From: Physcomitrium patens | Lineage: Eukaryota > Streptophyta > Bryopsida > Funariales > Funariaceae | Reading direction: 5' to 3' | Assembly: GCF_000002425.4 (NCBI RefSeq) | Contig: NC_037255.1 | Span: forward strand, 24,145,389-24,209,388 | Length of the DNA stretch: 64,000 bases | Shown: piece by piece, positions 24,420 through 36,730 of the stretch | Layout: each line of letters begins with the position of its first letter | Position numbering within the stretch: position 1 is the stretch's first letter | Notes under the pieces: generated by a model | The model's database searches: none | What the model was told of the DNA's origin: nothing | The model's input: only the letters and a program-made list of their open reading frames with translations | Position numbers and translations under genes: made by a program

Positions 24420-25373
24420 CTCCCCTTTTTGTAATAGAAAATCCGTCTTGGATTTATGGATAGTAAAGTTTAAGCCGATTACTATTGATCCGTGTCATAA
24501 ATTTAGTATCCATAAAATCTTCCAATTATACTCAACCATTTGGAAATCCTTCAATAACTCGATATGGTCCATGCCATCGAACTTGAAATTTTTCTGAAAA
24601 TTTTTTAAATCAATTATCATAAAGAAGTATCAAATCATTTGGCATAAAAGCTTTTGGTCTAAGCTTACTATCATAATAAGTCTTTTTTTTTTTTTTGTGT
24701 AGTTTTCATTATCATTAATGCATTGGTTCTAGTTTCATCCAATTTTTCTAATTCTTCTAAACGGTGCCATAATGAATCATGATATTTCAATCTAGTATCT
24801 ATAGTAATTCGTAAAATTTGGACTTCCAATTCAATAGGTAATATTGCTTACTGGCCATAAACCAATTGAAAAAGGATAGCATTGGTAGTAACTTTAAACA
24901 CAGTATGGTATGTCCATAAAGCTATGAACAACTAGTGTCCCAATCTGTTCCCGCTTCTGAAACTGTTTTTGTTAAGATTTTACATAAAATTTCATTAGTC
25001 TTTTCCGTTTGTCCATTGGCTCTAGGGTGATACAATGTAGTTTTTTGATATTTTATCTTGTATTTAGCCGTGAGTGCTTTGATTGTATTATTTATAAAAT
25101 GAGTTCTTCGATCACTAACCAATTCTCATGGACAACCAAACCGTGTAATAATATTTTCATGTAAAAAGGTTGCTACTATACTTATATTATTGGTTTTTGT
25201 AGCTACCGCTTCACCTAATTTTGTTGTGTAATCCATTGCTACTAGTATATATCAATCTTGTCCATTTCTCGAAGCTGATACAATTGGTTCTACAAAATCA
25301 ATTCACCATTTTTCAAAAGGTGCTTGAGCTAAAATTGGTACCAATGGCATTGCTGAAGTTCTAGTACGTCGAC
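24420..25373 (-). pseudogene. Element D integrase core and C-terminus
   Basis: Minus-strand frames show the catalytic core: the stretch before LVAMDYTTK (first Asp), VSDRRTHF (second Asp; the usual DRG/DNG is DRR) and HPRANGQTEKTNE (Glu). A C-terminal part reaches about 24420, containing a typical WHGPYRV-like strand. There are several stops. The other half of integrase lies beyond S2 at 26368-26554. Confidence 0.82.
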
Positions 25374-25377
25374 CCAT

Positions 25378-26367
25378 TGTCGTATGGCATGATTTGCTAT
25401 CTAGGAATACACTAGGTATCTAGCTGTAGAGAGTGTATCTTAAACCTTTATATGATTCTTGTCTCAGCTTCCAAAACTCCTTTATTTTTGTATAAAACTC
25501 CAAATATAATAAAATCCCTTCAAAACATATTTTTCACGCGAAGGGTTTTCTTGCTTCGAACTTTAGAAAATCATAACTATTGATCTAACCGTTCAGTTTG
25601 TCTTAAATTTATAAGATAGGTAGAATTCACCCTTAACTTCTACCCCAAAAAAAACCAACTGCAAATTCACTTCCGATCTTCTAGCATCTAAAAACTCCTA
25701 GCAGGCACTCTAAACCCTAATTTACAAGCACTCGAAAAACTATTTTCCTTACATCTCAAAAATCCAAAATCCAAATTCCACAAAACTTATATATAAAGCT
25801 TTATAACAAGATTATACACAATCTTAGAAATTTTGAGCCAAAACCTCATCAAATTGTCTAAGATATAGCTCAAATCACAAGCACAAGTAAATTGGGCTAC
25901 TTACTATCGTTAGATTCTAAGTGCTGACTTCAAAATTCAATACCTCCTTCACTATAAATTGTAATCTAGTAAGAAATACACAAAAAGTATAGTTGCAAAA
26001 GTGCTCTCTTCAGTCGCAGTTGCCGATCCTCAATTGCTATTTGTACGCGTGCGTTATGTCCAAAAGAGTGACAGTTGGTCCAAAACTAATACCTTAACTT
26101 TGAGCGCCTATAACTTCTTCATAAAAACTCCAAATGACTTAAAACTTCCACCAAAACCATAGCCAAAAACCTAAACCTTCTGACCACAGCCTTCAAAATC
26201 CGAATGGCCTCGAGAAACTATCCCTAATCCCTAATATGGCCTCGAGCAGCCTCTTCAAAGCCCATTGGTCATGATTTTTGACCAATAGGAATGAAGATTT
26301 TATATAATTTATATATTAAGTACATAATTACATTATTTTCATATAGTAGCTGAACTACAACATGATA
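25378..26367 (-). mobile_element. Solo LTR S2 (F-family type) in D integrase
   Basis: 990 bp, starting TGTCGTATGGCATG and ending ACAACATGATA (decayed GACA). It is flanked by CCAT (25374-25377) and CCGT (26368-26371). Its inner part matches the F LTR in reverse (around the CCAATGGGCTTTGAAGAGGC block of F). No internal genes, so a solo LTR. Removing it with one CCGT copy restores the integrase frame right after the zinc-binding CX2C. Confidence 0.88.
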
Positions 26368-27225
26368 CCGTTCTCTGACATGGATCACAATAACGGACAA
26401 ATTGGTGGGCATCTGCAAATAGTGTTGGCCACCAATAACTAGCCTGTAAAGCTTTACGAGCCATGCTATCACCCACAAAATGTCCACCACAACTGTTCAA
26501 GTGGCAACCTTCAAATATAGTACGTACTTTAGTCTGATAAATATAGCATTGCAAAATTCCATCCTTGCCTTGTTTATATAAAGTATTACCAATTATCGTA
26601 TAAGGTGCACATTTTAATATTAAGAGTCGTTTAAGCTTTTATTAAAATTGGATGAGAAGGTTTGAAATGTCAAGTATTGAATTATTTCACTATAATTCAG
26701 AGTAATTACATCTACTACAAATAGTTCTGTATTGGGTAGTGCATCATTAATGAATTCATTATCCAATATATTGGATAACCGAGATAAATGGTCCGCATTG
26801 GAATGTTATTTTTTTGGTCTTATCTGAATAGTAAAGTAAACTCCTACAAGAGTAGAACCCATCGTACAATACGACCACTCAATTGAGGCTTATTAATCAT
26901 ATATTTTAAAGCATCATGGTCGATATGGAAAATAAATTTATAACCAAGAAGATAATGTTGAAACTTTTGTAAGGAATAAATCATCTCTAATGCTTCTCTT
27001 TCGGTTGTTGTATAATTTCTTTCAGTTGCTACCAATTGACGACTTGCATAATAAATAGAGTGATCAAAATCTTGATCATCTTTCTAGCTTAGCACAAAAC
27101 CAATCACGACATTAGATGCATCCATATAAACTTGGAATGGTTTTGTCCAACAACGTGCCACCAATATTGGTGCTGAAACTAATTTCTGTTTCAATGTTTC
27201 GATTGCAATTGTACATTCCTTAGTC
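26368..27225 (-). pseudogene. Element D RNase H and integrase zinc-binding region
   Basis: 26339-26554 carries the HHCC domain (HLNSCGGH ... CDPC). 26844-27035 has RNase H residues (ERNYTTTEREALEMIYSL, HIDHDALKY). The region between is decayed but collinear. It would degrade the RNA template and bind viral DNA ends respectively. Stops are present. Confidence 0.82.
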
Positions 27226-28150
27226 TAAAATGGACTGGTCCCATTGGTTGGTGGTTTCTTCAAGAGATTTGTCAAAAAAAGGTATATAACTACAAATAGA
27301 TAGATAAATCGTCGATAATAACTGACATGGTCGACAAATGCTCGAACACCTGTAATAGTGTCTGGTTGCTTTAATTCTATTATAATCTTTATTTTATCTG
27401 GATTTGTAGTAATGCCTGCCATCAAAACTATATGACCCAACAATTTACTAGAAAACACACCAAATTGGTACTTTTTTTATTTTAAAGAAATTCCATATTT
27501 AGCATATTGATTCAAACATTAACCGAGACATTCTAAATGCCTCACTCTTGTACTAAATATATAGAAATCATCTAGAAATATTTCCATTGAAATTCGTAGG
27601 TAATCCTAGAACGCTTGTGTCATTACCCTTTGAAATGTAGCAGATGCACTACAAAGCCCAAACGGCATAACCTTAAAGGCAAAGGTCCCTCAGGCCATAG
27701 TAAAAGTAGTTTTTAATTGATCTTCTTTTGCAATCTTAACTTGATTATAACCGGAGAATCCATCAAGAAATGAATAACATTCATATTCAGCGACGACATC
27801 CAATATACTATCCGTGAATGGTAAAGGAAAATAATCCTTCTTAATAGCCACATTTAATTTTTGAAAATCTTGACAGATGTGAAATTTTCCATTCTTTTTC
27901 GATACCATAATAATTGGTGAAATCCATTCACTGAAAGGAACCAAATAGATAAATCCAACCTCCAAGAGTTTATCTAGCTCTTCTTTTACCATAAGTGAGT
28001 ATTTTGGATTAAGTCGATGTTGTCTTTGGCATACTGATGTAGCGTTCTCCTCCAATATAATTTGATACTCACAAACTTCAGCTAGAATTTCTTTCAAATT
28101 TGCATACGACTATGCGAAAGTAGTTTTATGCGTTAAAAAGTAATCTACCT
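27225..28150 (-). pseudogene. Element D reverse transcriptase
   Basis: 27690-28097 has the RT start (VSKKNGKFHICQDFQKLN, FLDGFSGYNQ). 27225-27458 has the thumb and connection (FSSKLLGHIV, YYRRFI). Between them lies the decayed polymerase box. The sequence type is that of ordinary plant Ty3 elements and is distinct from the FLDD-type RT of A/B/E/F relatives. Confidence 0.85.
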
Positions 28151-28465
28151 AAATTTTTTTCACCTTGCCATTTATACCATCATAAATCTCAATGATTTGG
28201 AGAGCCTCCCTTATACCTAAATTAATTGGCTGACATCATAGAATTTCAGGAGTCCTAAGACTGATATTCTGCTCAATTCCAGAATCCTTCATAAAATCTG
28301 ACACATTAGAACTTTCAACTCTAGTTCCATAGCACTAACGTGATTAACATCGCGTCTATTCATCCAACATGCAATCATATGATCAAAATCATCAATAACA
28401 TCTGAAAGAACTAAGAACTCTCCCAGTCTCCTATACTAGTAGTTCATTTTAGTATGCTCGACAAC

Positions 28466-29281
28466 TTACCTTGTATCAGCATAAATTAGGTCAGGTGCAC
28501 CAATTTCTTCTTCTGTAGATTCATCTTCACAATCTGATGTAAATTTTGAATTGACAACTCGAGTTTCTCCGTGATATTGAATAGGGTACATTTGAAGCAC
28601 AATTTTATCATTACCTTTCCCAATTATCAATGTACCACGGCCCCAGTCATTTTGAGCTTTAGCTTGATACAACCATGGTCGCTCCAATAAAATTACGTAT
28701 GATAATATAGAGCTTTGCAATCAAAAAATAATATAATTAATTTTGTAGGTAATTCCTACAATTACTATATCAATACTTTGTTAAGTATCCAAAGGTTTAA
28801 CTCGATTGAAGTCAGCCATTCTAAAAACCACTGTAGTAGGCAATAAGTGATCCAAACCCAGCTCTTCCATTGTAGCGACATTCATAAGATTTACACTAGA
28901 TCCTCTATCTACTTGCACTCCTGATAATAATACTCCATCAATTGAGACATCAATCATAGGTGCACTCGGATCGAGATTCAAACTTACTTCTCGGATTTTT
29001 TTATTTCGAGATCTACGACGAATTAATGAGAAATTCAATATAGTTTGGTACTCAGGTGCTATCGCCAATAGTTGTGTCATAGAGATCGTGGGCTGTATGG
29101 TACCCAAATCTTTTAGAATATCATATGGTTCTATATTAGTGATAATTTCTAATGTCCGTTTCTTCTTCCCAATCCTAAATACCAACCCAGATAAATTGGT
29201 TTTCTCTATATTAAAAATTGGTAGAGCTATTGGAATTGAATTTGACGGAGCCTCTAAAATTATTTCTTTCAATGTATAAGA
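28466..29281 (-). pseudogene. Element D protease region
   Basis: 28781-29272 ends with the aspartic-protease active site region VDRGSSVNLMN (DRG in place of the usual DGG/DSG). 28466-28720 carries the C-terminal protease lobe and following linker (RPWLYQAKAQNDWGRGTLII). The two pieces are separated by stops near 28740-28780. Confidence 0.75.
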
Positions 29282-29691
29282 TTAATCTTTCAATTGGGCT
29301 AATATTGGTTCTTTAGAATTTATGCCTCTTAGAAGATCTTTCAATCGAAAGGACGTTTCTTGAAACTGTGTAAAGAATGGAACAGCTTGACTCGAAACTG
29401 AAGCCTCCATAATTGGTACCTCATTAGAGTGCACAACCGATTTAGTTCTTATATTGAGTAAGGGATCCATGTCAGGACCTGGATTAGATGGCCCTGTAAT
29501 TGGGTTTAATTGGCCCTTTGCTTCAAGATCATCCAAATGTTGAATTGATCTTTCTTCTTTTGTTCACTTCTTGTATGGATAGCTTGGACTACTTCTACTC
29601 GATGAACTGGTGAATTTTGAGGACCTTGATTTATCTCCTCTATTTTTCTTTGGCTTTGGATCTGTTGATCTTGATTATTGAAATTGAACGG
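29282..29691 (-). pseudogene. Element D Gag-protease linker
   Basis: Minus-strand frames around INQGPQN, KKKDQFNIW and GQLNPITGPSNPG continue the Gag of D after S1. This is the sequence that recurs inside the LTRs of B and, in shorter form, of A and E. A frame change near 29510 and a stop at 29282 separate it from protease. Confidence 0.75.
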
Positions 29692-31492
29692 TGTCGTAAT
29701 ATGTGAAGTCTTGCTTGATAATGCTCCGGACACCTGGCTGTAAAAGGAAGAATAGAAATTGCGATAACAAAATCCTAAATAGAATACTAACAATGCTCTC
29801 ATTAGACTATAATAATAATAAATAAAGGTAATCAAATTCAAAAAAACTCAAAGAAATTTCAAACAAACAATAAAATTCTTAAAGAAATATTAGAATGATC
29901 ACAAATTTTATTCAAATATATGTTAATTCAACCTTAATTTAATTCTAGTTAAAATCCTACTGAATTTCACTCAACTTTAGACCAAACCTAATTAAATCTT
30001 AAACCCTAATAATTCCTAAACCCTAAGTCAAATCTTAAACAAATCTTAAATTAAACCCTATTTCAAACCCTAAACCCTAAACCAAACCCTAAATCAAATC
30101 CTAAACCAAATCCTAATCCAACCCTAAATCCTAAACCAAACCTTAAATCAAATCCTAACCAAATCCTAATCCAAATCCTAAATCAAACCCTAACCAAATC
30201 TTAAATCCTAATCCAATCCCTAATCCAAACCCTAATCCAATCCTAAACTCTAATCCAAATCCTAAACCCTAAACCAAACCTTAAATCAAATTCTAATCAA
30301 ACCCTAATCCATACCCTAATCCAAATCCTAAATCAAACCCTAACCAAACCTTAAATCCTAATCCAAACCCTAGCCAAACTCTAATCCAAACCCTAATCCA
30401 AACCCTAAACCGAACCCTAGCCAAACCCTAATCCAAATCCTAGTAATTCCTATGACAGATTTAAACCTCAATATCTAATGAATAAACCGTTGATCTCAAT
30501 TCAAAATTTGCACACTTCTTAAAAATCAAGTTTAAAACAAGAAATTTTTTTTTGAAAAGGATCGGAGTTACCAAATTGACGAAAACCTCAAAAATGTGTT
30601 CGGGTGTTAGCCGGCCTCCTTCTCCAATCTTGTTGCCAACCTTCCAAAGCCAATTTCTCTTCTTTGTGCCGTTCGATTGGTTTCAAATTTCTCATGGACA
30701 TAGAAAAATAAGTCTAATATCCTCTCACATAAGTTTTACTCTAATCCAACTAGTAGATTGCATGAAATCTTAAAAACTCTCACTAGACCTAAAATTCTAC
30801 TTTCTGAGACCTTGACTCACTTAAACCTCAATATCTCTCAGTTCAACTGTTAGATCAATCTCAAATTCACAACATGTATTCAACACAACTATAACCATGA
30901 ATCCAAAAAAAAATCACTTGTAGATCTGCAACAAAACTCTCGAAATCACTCAAAACATAAACCCTATTTTATTTCATAAAATCCAAGTCATCCGAAAAAA
31001 AAAACTCAACTTTTCAAAGCTCTTACAAATTTATATCAACTTCAAATCACCCAAAATCAATGTCAATAGAAACCTTATCCAACCTTCTCTCAAACCCCAC
31101 TCTCCAATTTGCCAAAGAGTCCCGGAGTCGTCGTCGAGACTCAGTTTTGTGCGTCAAGGTCTGATTTCGACCCTGGTTCATAACTGGCCCTCTCCGGGTA
31201 TCAATATCTAATTTTTCTAAGTAATTTTTTCTGGAATTTACTCTTAACTTTCTTCTAAAGATTCTTATATCATTTATTCTTCCAATCTATTTTGATTTGC
31301 CTTACTTATGGTACTACAAAGTAAATAGAAGTCACCTTTCTAAAAGGTAGCATTGATATCTTTTAATTTTTCTACCCCTTTGGCTATTAACTATATTTCT
31401 AAGATAATTTGTTCTAATACTTTGAACTAAGATCTCTTAAATTATAATAATCTCTACACTCTTTCACCTATTAATCGTGTTACATCACGACA
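29692..31492 (-). mobile_element. Solo LTR S1 in D gag
   Basis: 1801 bp, starting TGTCGTAATATGTG and ending GTTACATCACGACA. It is flanked by ACGG (29688-29691) and ACAG (31493-31496). The captured copy of the same D region in the LTR of B is uninterrupted here and shows a single ACGG, giving an empty-site control. The frame is restored on removal. It contains a telomere-like array and no internal genes. Confidence 0.9.
29995..30445. repeat. Degenerate CCCTAAA-type (telomere-like) array
   Basis: About 450 bp built of AAACCCTAAACC, AAATCCTAATCC and similar 10-12 bp units, related to the plant telomere repeat CCCTAAA but with variable spacing. It lies wholly inside solo LTR S1, so it is an LTR-internal expansion and not a chromosome end. 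Confidence 0.85.
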
Positions 31493-31893
31493 ACAGAGCA
31501 TTATATTGTTGATAAGTATATCCCGACTGCTTACAATTCGCACATGCTAGCGCATAATCATCACTAGCTCTGGGATTGGGACAATCACTAGTATAATGAT
31601 CAACGAAAACAAAAAAGTGGTCTTCTTGCACCCCCATCCGGCGTATTGGGTGTCTCCATCAGTGTATACCTACTAAGCTTGTTCTATGTAGGCTTAGAAA
31701 ATGATCCTAGTTGTCCCATTTATACAGAGGGTACTTGGTTTGATGATGCCACTGGAGCATATTGCTGATACCTCTACTGCTCTTTTCCATAGTTCAGAGG
31801 GTTTGATGCAGACCCTTGATTAAAATTGGAACTTTAAAAATTATTGAATGTTTGATTTTGTCGATTAGATCGATTTCCATTCCATCCATACGT
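31493..31893 (-). pseudogene. Element D Gag, second zinc-knuckle region
   Basis: Minus-strand reading gives residues such as DCPNPRASDDYALACANCKQ, the remains of two CCHC knuckles, preceded by a glutamine/asparagine-rich stretch that starts at the E insertion point. Several cysteines and histidines are lost. The LTR-captured copies keep more of them (VGHYVSEC), which supports the reading. Confidence 0.7.
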
Positions 31894-33192
31894 TGTCGTA
31901 TTACGTGCTTTCCTGCTCGAGAACACGCCGGGCATCTGGCTGTAGAAGGTAGTATGGAGATTCACCGATAGTCAAGCAGTCTATCAGTTTTTGACTACTG
32001 GAATATAAACGACTGCAACAATGTACCGTTAATCTATACGGATGCTCTTCGACTGCTTGTCGAAGTCTTTTTTTTTTTGCCCCAGCCGATAGGTCTCTAG
32101 ACGTTACAGAGAACCCCGAACAATCCAAACTGTTAATCTTCAATACCCCTTTGTACTTACGATCTTGTATCCACTGACTGTCCTGTTAGATTAACCCAAT
32201 AAATTTCATTCACTCCGCATACTCAATCCTATAGACACCCCTTTAATCCTTCAATCACAGACGTAACTCGATTTTACAAAATAGTCAAGAGTATTCAAAC
32301 CCACTTCATTTAAAAATCCCGATTCACCATTACAACACTGACTTCAGCAGCGATTGCCTCAGTCTTCCCAAAACTCTATGAAGAAGAAAAATCCAAATTC
32401 TATGTCTTTCCTTCCCCGACCCGAAGCATGAAGCTCCTCTCTCTAATTCCCTTGATCTTCAAAAACCTCCCATGGTACCCTTACAAAAGCTTGAAAACTC
32501 CCTCCCCCCCCCCCCCCCCCCGATTCCCCCCTAACCTTATCCTCTGAATTTCTTCAATCTTTCGTCTTAGATCCGGAATTGGCTCCCATCTCAAGCTTGG
32601 ATCCGAAATTGGCTCTCGCCGTCAAGCTTTCTCCTCCGTTTTTATCTTTAAGAAATCCATTTACCAAAAACAACGTTCCCTGAAACGGCACAGAGAACAG
32701 GACAGCCTGAAACAGAATCGAACCCCGTAATCGGGACCACATTGAGTCGCCCGACCAATTCAGGTCCTATATTGGGAAAGATGCCCATAGTAACCTGGAT
32801 GTTCCCGTAATTGGGTCAAATTGGTCCTCGCGTCAGATTGGCTAAGACCCGTAGTAAGACCTAGATTTCTCGTAATTAGACTGCATTGGGTTGACTGGCC
32901 AATTCAGGTCTCATATTGGATAAGAAGACCCGGATTGGATTATCGAAATTCGATCCAATTGGCTCCTCGAACCCGTCGTGTGAATTGGTCCTTCTCTTCT
33001 TGCTGACTCCCGTTATTGGAATCGAATGGAGCATTTCAGTATGCCTCGGCTGACTGTAACGGAGTGACTGAACCTGACCACTCAGTATTTGTACTGGAGT
33101 TGATTGATGCTCCCAATATTCGAGGTAACTGAATATTAATAAAATTCCCCTTTCTTTTTATTTTCACTGTATACTCGTGTTACAACACGACA
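31894..33192 (-). repeat. Element E 3' LTR
   Basis: 1299 bp, TGTCGTATTACGTG to ACAACACGACA. C18 run at 32504-32521. The minus-strand frame 32554-32742 is a derivative of the D-type gag linker (FQAVLFSVPFQ). Confidence 0.92.
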
Positions 33193-33204
33193 TCCACCCC
33201 CTCT
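33193..33204 (-). promoter_or_regulatory. Element E polypurine tract
   Basis: Minus-strand AGAGGGGGTGGA adjoining the 3' LTR, identical to A. Confidence 0.85.
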
Positions 33205-33254
33205 GAACCTGTGCATCCTCCGGTATGCACCAATTTACCCAATTGCTGTTTGAT

Positions 33255-34418
33255 TCAGAATATATCCCCTACGTCTTTGTCCAGTTCGTCTTCGTCACCT
33301 TCATTATCCATATCACTTTCATCTTCTTGCTGCAGAATCTCTGTACCTTCATTAAGGTCTTCCATATTCATCTCTGCGTGTCTTCGTTTAAATATTTTTA
33401 CTCGCTTCCCTGCAATTGGTATTTTCAATTTTGTACCATCTAACTCCCGTAATGAGTAAGTCGCATTATCATGAACAGTTGTTACCACATATGGTCCAAA
33501 CCAACGTTTTGAGAATTTCCGCAAAGTACTATGTTGATTATCTAGACTATTGTCATAAACAAGTACCCAGTCACCTTCCTCGATTGCTTTTGGTCTCAAT
33601 CGATGTTGCTTATCGAATCGCACCTTGTTTTGTAACCTTGCTCTTTTTAACCTTCCCAATGCTATTTGGACATCTTCCGTTCTCTACTCCAATTGTCGAA
33701 TCCTAATAGCCAGAAGTTCTTCTCTTGTCAATCCATCTTCCCATGGTAGCATACTCCAAGTAAGTACCTTTTCTTCAATCGGCATAATTGGTTTTTGACC
33801 TGTCATAAGTTCTACTGGCATATATCCTGTCACCGAACTATGTGTTGTTCGATCAGCCCATAATGCAAATGACAAAAGCTGTGACCACTCTTTAACTTTC
33901 CCATTACAAGCTTTAACCAATGCTTTCACAATCGGTGGGTGACCACGTTCGCTTTTTGCATTCCCTTCTGGATTATAAGCAGTAGTCAGTGATAGTTTAA
34001 CTCTACATCTTTCAAAGAACTTACGAGCTCCTTATGCATTTAATTCTCCACGATCTGCAGTGATTTTTCCTACGCACCCGTAACGGCAAATGACATCTTC
34101 AAGCAAAAACCTACAAATCCCCTCTGTAGATTTTGTCCTCAATGCTCTTCCTTCTACTTGATTTGATAAATCTTCACGAGCTAAAACCAAATATCTCATC
34201 TGCCATAACCCAACCGACATAATAACCAAATCAACAACCCATTTAAAATGAATAGCCAGAGGATACGTAGGATGAAGACCATCTCGATGTCGGATATTAG
34301 AATACGATTGACAGATTTCACATGACTCTACAAATGAGAGCACATCTCGATACATATTTTTCCACCAATATCGTTCCTTGAGTTTAGCAAAAGTAGCCCA
34401 GATCCCTCTATGCCCTGC
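33255..34418 (-). pseudogene. Element E integrase
   Basis: Pieces 34032-34355, 33684-33929 and 33255-33659 form one collinear integrase separated by single stops near 34418, 34032 and 33684. Zinc-binding HHCC: the His pair lies around the 34418 stop (HDSL-stop-AGH) and the CX2C is CEIC. Catalytic residues are the Asp in VVDLVIMP, the Asp in TADRGEL and the Glu in NAKSERGHPP. The C-terminal strand KRWFGPYVV and basic RVKIFKRR are followed by an acidic tail ending at 33255. No chromodomain is present. The stop at 34418 replaces a Trp codon kept in related copies. Confidence 0.88.
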
Positions 34419-36551
34419 CTATAAACTATCATGAAACTCCTTTAATAATTTTAGTTTTTCTTCCCTTTTGCCTATCACTTGTTGTGGCATCCCAATTCCT
34501 TTCTTCGGTCTCTTCCATAAGAATCCATCTTGAAGTAAAAATCCATATGCTTTTTTTCTTATTTGTTTGAATTTTTCTGTAGACCAATTCCCCTGCTTAG
34601 ACAAGGTATTCAAATAATGACCAATATCCAATAATTCTCCTTCATAAGATTCTTCAAGAAATAGCTTGTCTTCTCTGTTGAGATTCGATATTGAATAGAA
34701 TTTCAATCCGACATCATCAATGTCTTCAACCATTTCGTCCTCCTTCTCGTATCTTGCTCGAGATAGCATGTCTGCTACTAAATTGTCCTTTCCAGTGATA
34801 TGCTTAAATTCTGGATTTAGTGACTTAATATAAGCAATCCATCTCAACATTGCAATATCTGGCGTTGAACAGTTAATAATCATTCCAAGCAATGGCAAGC
34901 AATCTGTTTCAATTACTACTACTGCCCCAATCAAATAGTCCTTTTCAGCTTTCATAGCCGAAACGACTCCCCATAGTTCTCTTTTGACTTGCGAATATGC
35001 ATGCTGACGAATACTTAAAACTTTAGCCCCAAATCGAACTGCAAATCTACTCCCATTCGAATCATCTTGACCCACAGCCCATCCAACGGCAATTGGACTA
35101 GCGTCTACAGTAAGAAACACTGGTCTATTGTACTTATAATCAACCTTCCTCAATATTGGAGGTGACATCAATAATTTCTTCAATCTTTGCATTGCCTGAA
35201 TATGCCTTTCTTCCCATTCAAATCGGTAATCCTTGCGTAACAGTTCATATAATGGATCTGCTATGTGAGCAAAATGAGGGATCCAGATTCGATAAAATAC
35301 ACATGCACCCAAAAACCTGTGAACCTCTGTTAAAGAACCACAATCCTCTTTCATCCTTCCAATTGCATCAACTTTAGTCGGATCTAGTTTTCTTCCGTAA
35401 GATCCGCATAAATATCCAACAATTACAACCTCTCGCACTCCAAATACGGACTTCATACCCGATAATGTAAGATGAACTTCTCCAAGCCGAGTTAAAATCT
35501 TTTCACAATCTTGTATATGATCAACAACATATCTGCGACACTCCCTCGTATCTAAAGTTTCATCCTTGTCTCCTTCTCTGCACCCTTTTATAGGAACATC
35601 ATCCAGAAAAGGCATAGTCTTTTCCGGAATAAAATCTCTCAATACCTTATTCATCCCATTCATCATATGCGTAACTGAGTTGGTCGCGCCTTGAGGAAGA
35701 GTGCACATTCTAACCAATCCAAGCGGTGTTCTCATCGTTGTCATATCTCTACTTCCTTTGGCAAGTTGAAATTGATCATAACCTGAATACAAATCACCCA
35801 TTGAATAGATCGCCCTTCCAGCAAACGCCTCAGCAAATTCATCCACAATAGGTCCAATTTCTGCATTCCTGACAGTTACAGCATTCACCGGCTGCATATC
35901 TTGAATAAACCGTAGTGACCCATTCTTCTTAGGTACCGTAAACCATCGACTAGAATACGGCGCAAATGAAGGTTCTAATATTTTCATCTTTATCTTTTCT
36001 TTCAATAGTTCCATCAATTTAGGTAAATGTACCCTCGATACTGGAATCGGTCTTAGATTCCAAGGTACATGCGGTACAGTGAAGATAACCATAGGTGTTA
36101 TAATATTTGGATCCACACACCCAATTTCATGAGATTCGAAGGCAAACGATCTACCTTGTTTAGCCAACATCTTTTTGAAGCAAGTAATTTCCTCCGGCAA
36201 TAAAGAACCATCAGAACCAATCTTCAATTCTTCAAAAGTCTCTTCAGTAAACTGATGTCCAATACTCATTGGATCTCTTAAACTTGCTTCTTTTGATGCT
36301 TCTCCCATTTGTTCTTTAGAATCCTCTGGTAATGGTCCGGCAACAGGCTTTACCTTCTTATCTGCTGTTTTATATCTCGTCTCTACTGTGACTTCTGGTG
36401 CTTGAAAAGATTCAAGCATGGTATAAATCTCTCTCGAATGAATCTCAACAATCTTATCATTATCTTCTAACCCAATAGATGTAATCAATTCCAATGAATC
36501 TTCCAGTCCATTTTCTTCATAAACACCCAAAATCCTCTCATCATCTTGCAA
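34419..36551 (-). CDS. pol: Element E reverse transcriptase-RNase H
   Basis: 710 codons without a break. Residues 1-150 are a linker; RT begins near PHVPWNLRPIP (about 160). The catalytic Asp is 253 in GDLYSGYDQ, the motif LPQGATNS (285-292) stands where most Ty3 elements have PFGLTNAP, and the polymerase box FLDD is at 315-318 in place of YVDD/YIDD. RNase H follows with D483 (TVDAS), E525, D550 and D594 (NLVADMLS). The polyprotein would copy the element RNA into DNA. Upstream, stops near 36567 and 36728 separate it from protease; downstream it runs into integrase after a stop. It is the longest intact pol piece of the superfamily here. Confidence 0.92.
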   Translation of the reverse strand: MQDDERILGVYEENGLEDSLELITSIGLEDNDKIVEIHSREIYTMLESFQAPEVTVETRYKTADKKVKPVAGPLPEDSKEQMGEASKEASLRDPMSIGHQFTEETFEELKIGSDGSLLPEEITCFKKMLAKQGRSFAFESHEIGCVDPNIITPMVIFTVPHVPWNLRPIPVSRVHLPKLMELLKEKIKMKILEPSFAPYSSRWFTVPKKNGSLRFIQDMQPVNAVTVRNAEIGPIVDEFAEAFAGRAIYSMGDLYSGYDQFQLAKGSRDMTTMRTPLGLVRMCTLPQGATNSVTHMMNGMNKVLRDFIPEKTMPFLDDVPIKGCREGDKDETLDTRECRRYVVDHIQDCEKILTRLGEVHLTLSGMKSVFGVREVVIVGYLCGSYGRKLDPTKVDAIGRMKEDCGSLTEVHRFLGACVFYRIWIPHFAHIADPLYELLRKDYRFEWEERHIQAMQRLKKLLMSPPILRKVDYKYNRPVFLTVDASPIAVGWAVGQDDSNGSRFAVRFGAKVLSIRQHAYSQVKRELWGVVSAMKAEKDYLIGAVVVIETDCLPLLGMIINCSTPDIAMLRWIAYIKSLNPEFKHITGKDNLVADMLSRARYEKEDEMVEDIDDVGLKFYSISNLNREDKLFLEESYEGELLDIGHYLNTLSKQGNWSTEKFKQIRKKAYGFLLQDGFLWKRPKKGIGMPQQVIGKREEKLKLLKEFHDSL

Positions 36552-36730
36552 TGTACCTATCTTGCGTTACTGTCCTTCAATATCATATAATCTTTTTCTT
36601 TCTTTTCTTTTAAAATCATCAACTTTCTTATACATAATATTTCCATTCTCCAATATATCAATAAAACTCGCATCAAAGGCACCTTCATCTCGCGAGAGTA
36701 CCTCCTCTTTTGTACCTCCATAATCTCGCT

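Noticed and set aside
29995..30445. CRISPR array or true telomere
   Set aside because: Units vary in length and sequence and have no constant spacers; the array is enclosed in an LTR with target duplication on both sides.
35156..35377. Open frames on the strand opposite the pol genes (also 24112-24414, 37079-37402)
   Set aside because: Shadows of the minus-strand pol, ORF3 and protease-gag sequence.
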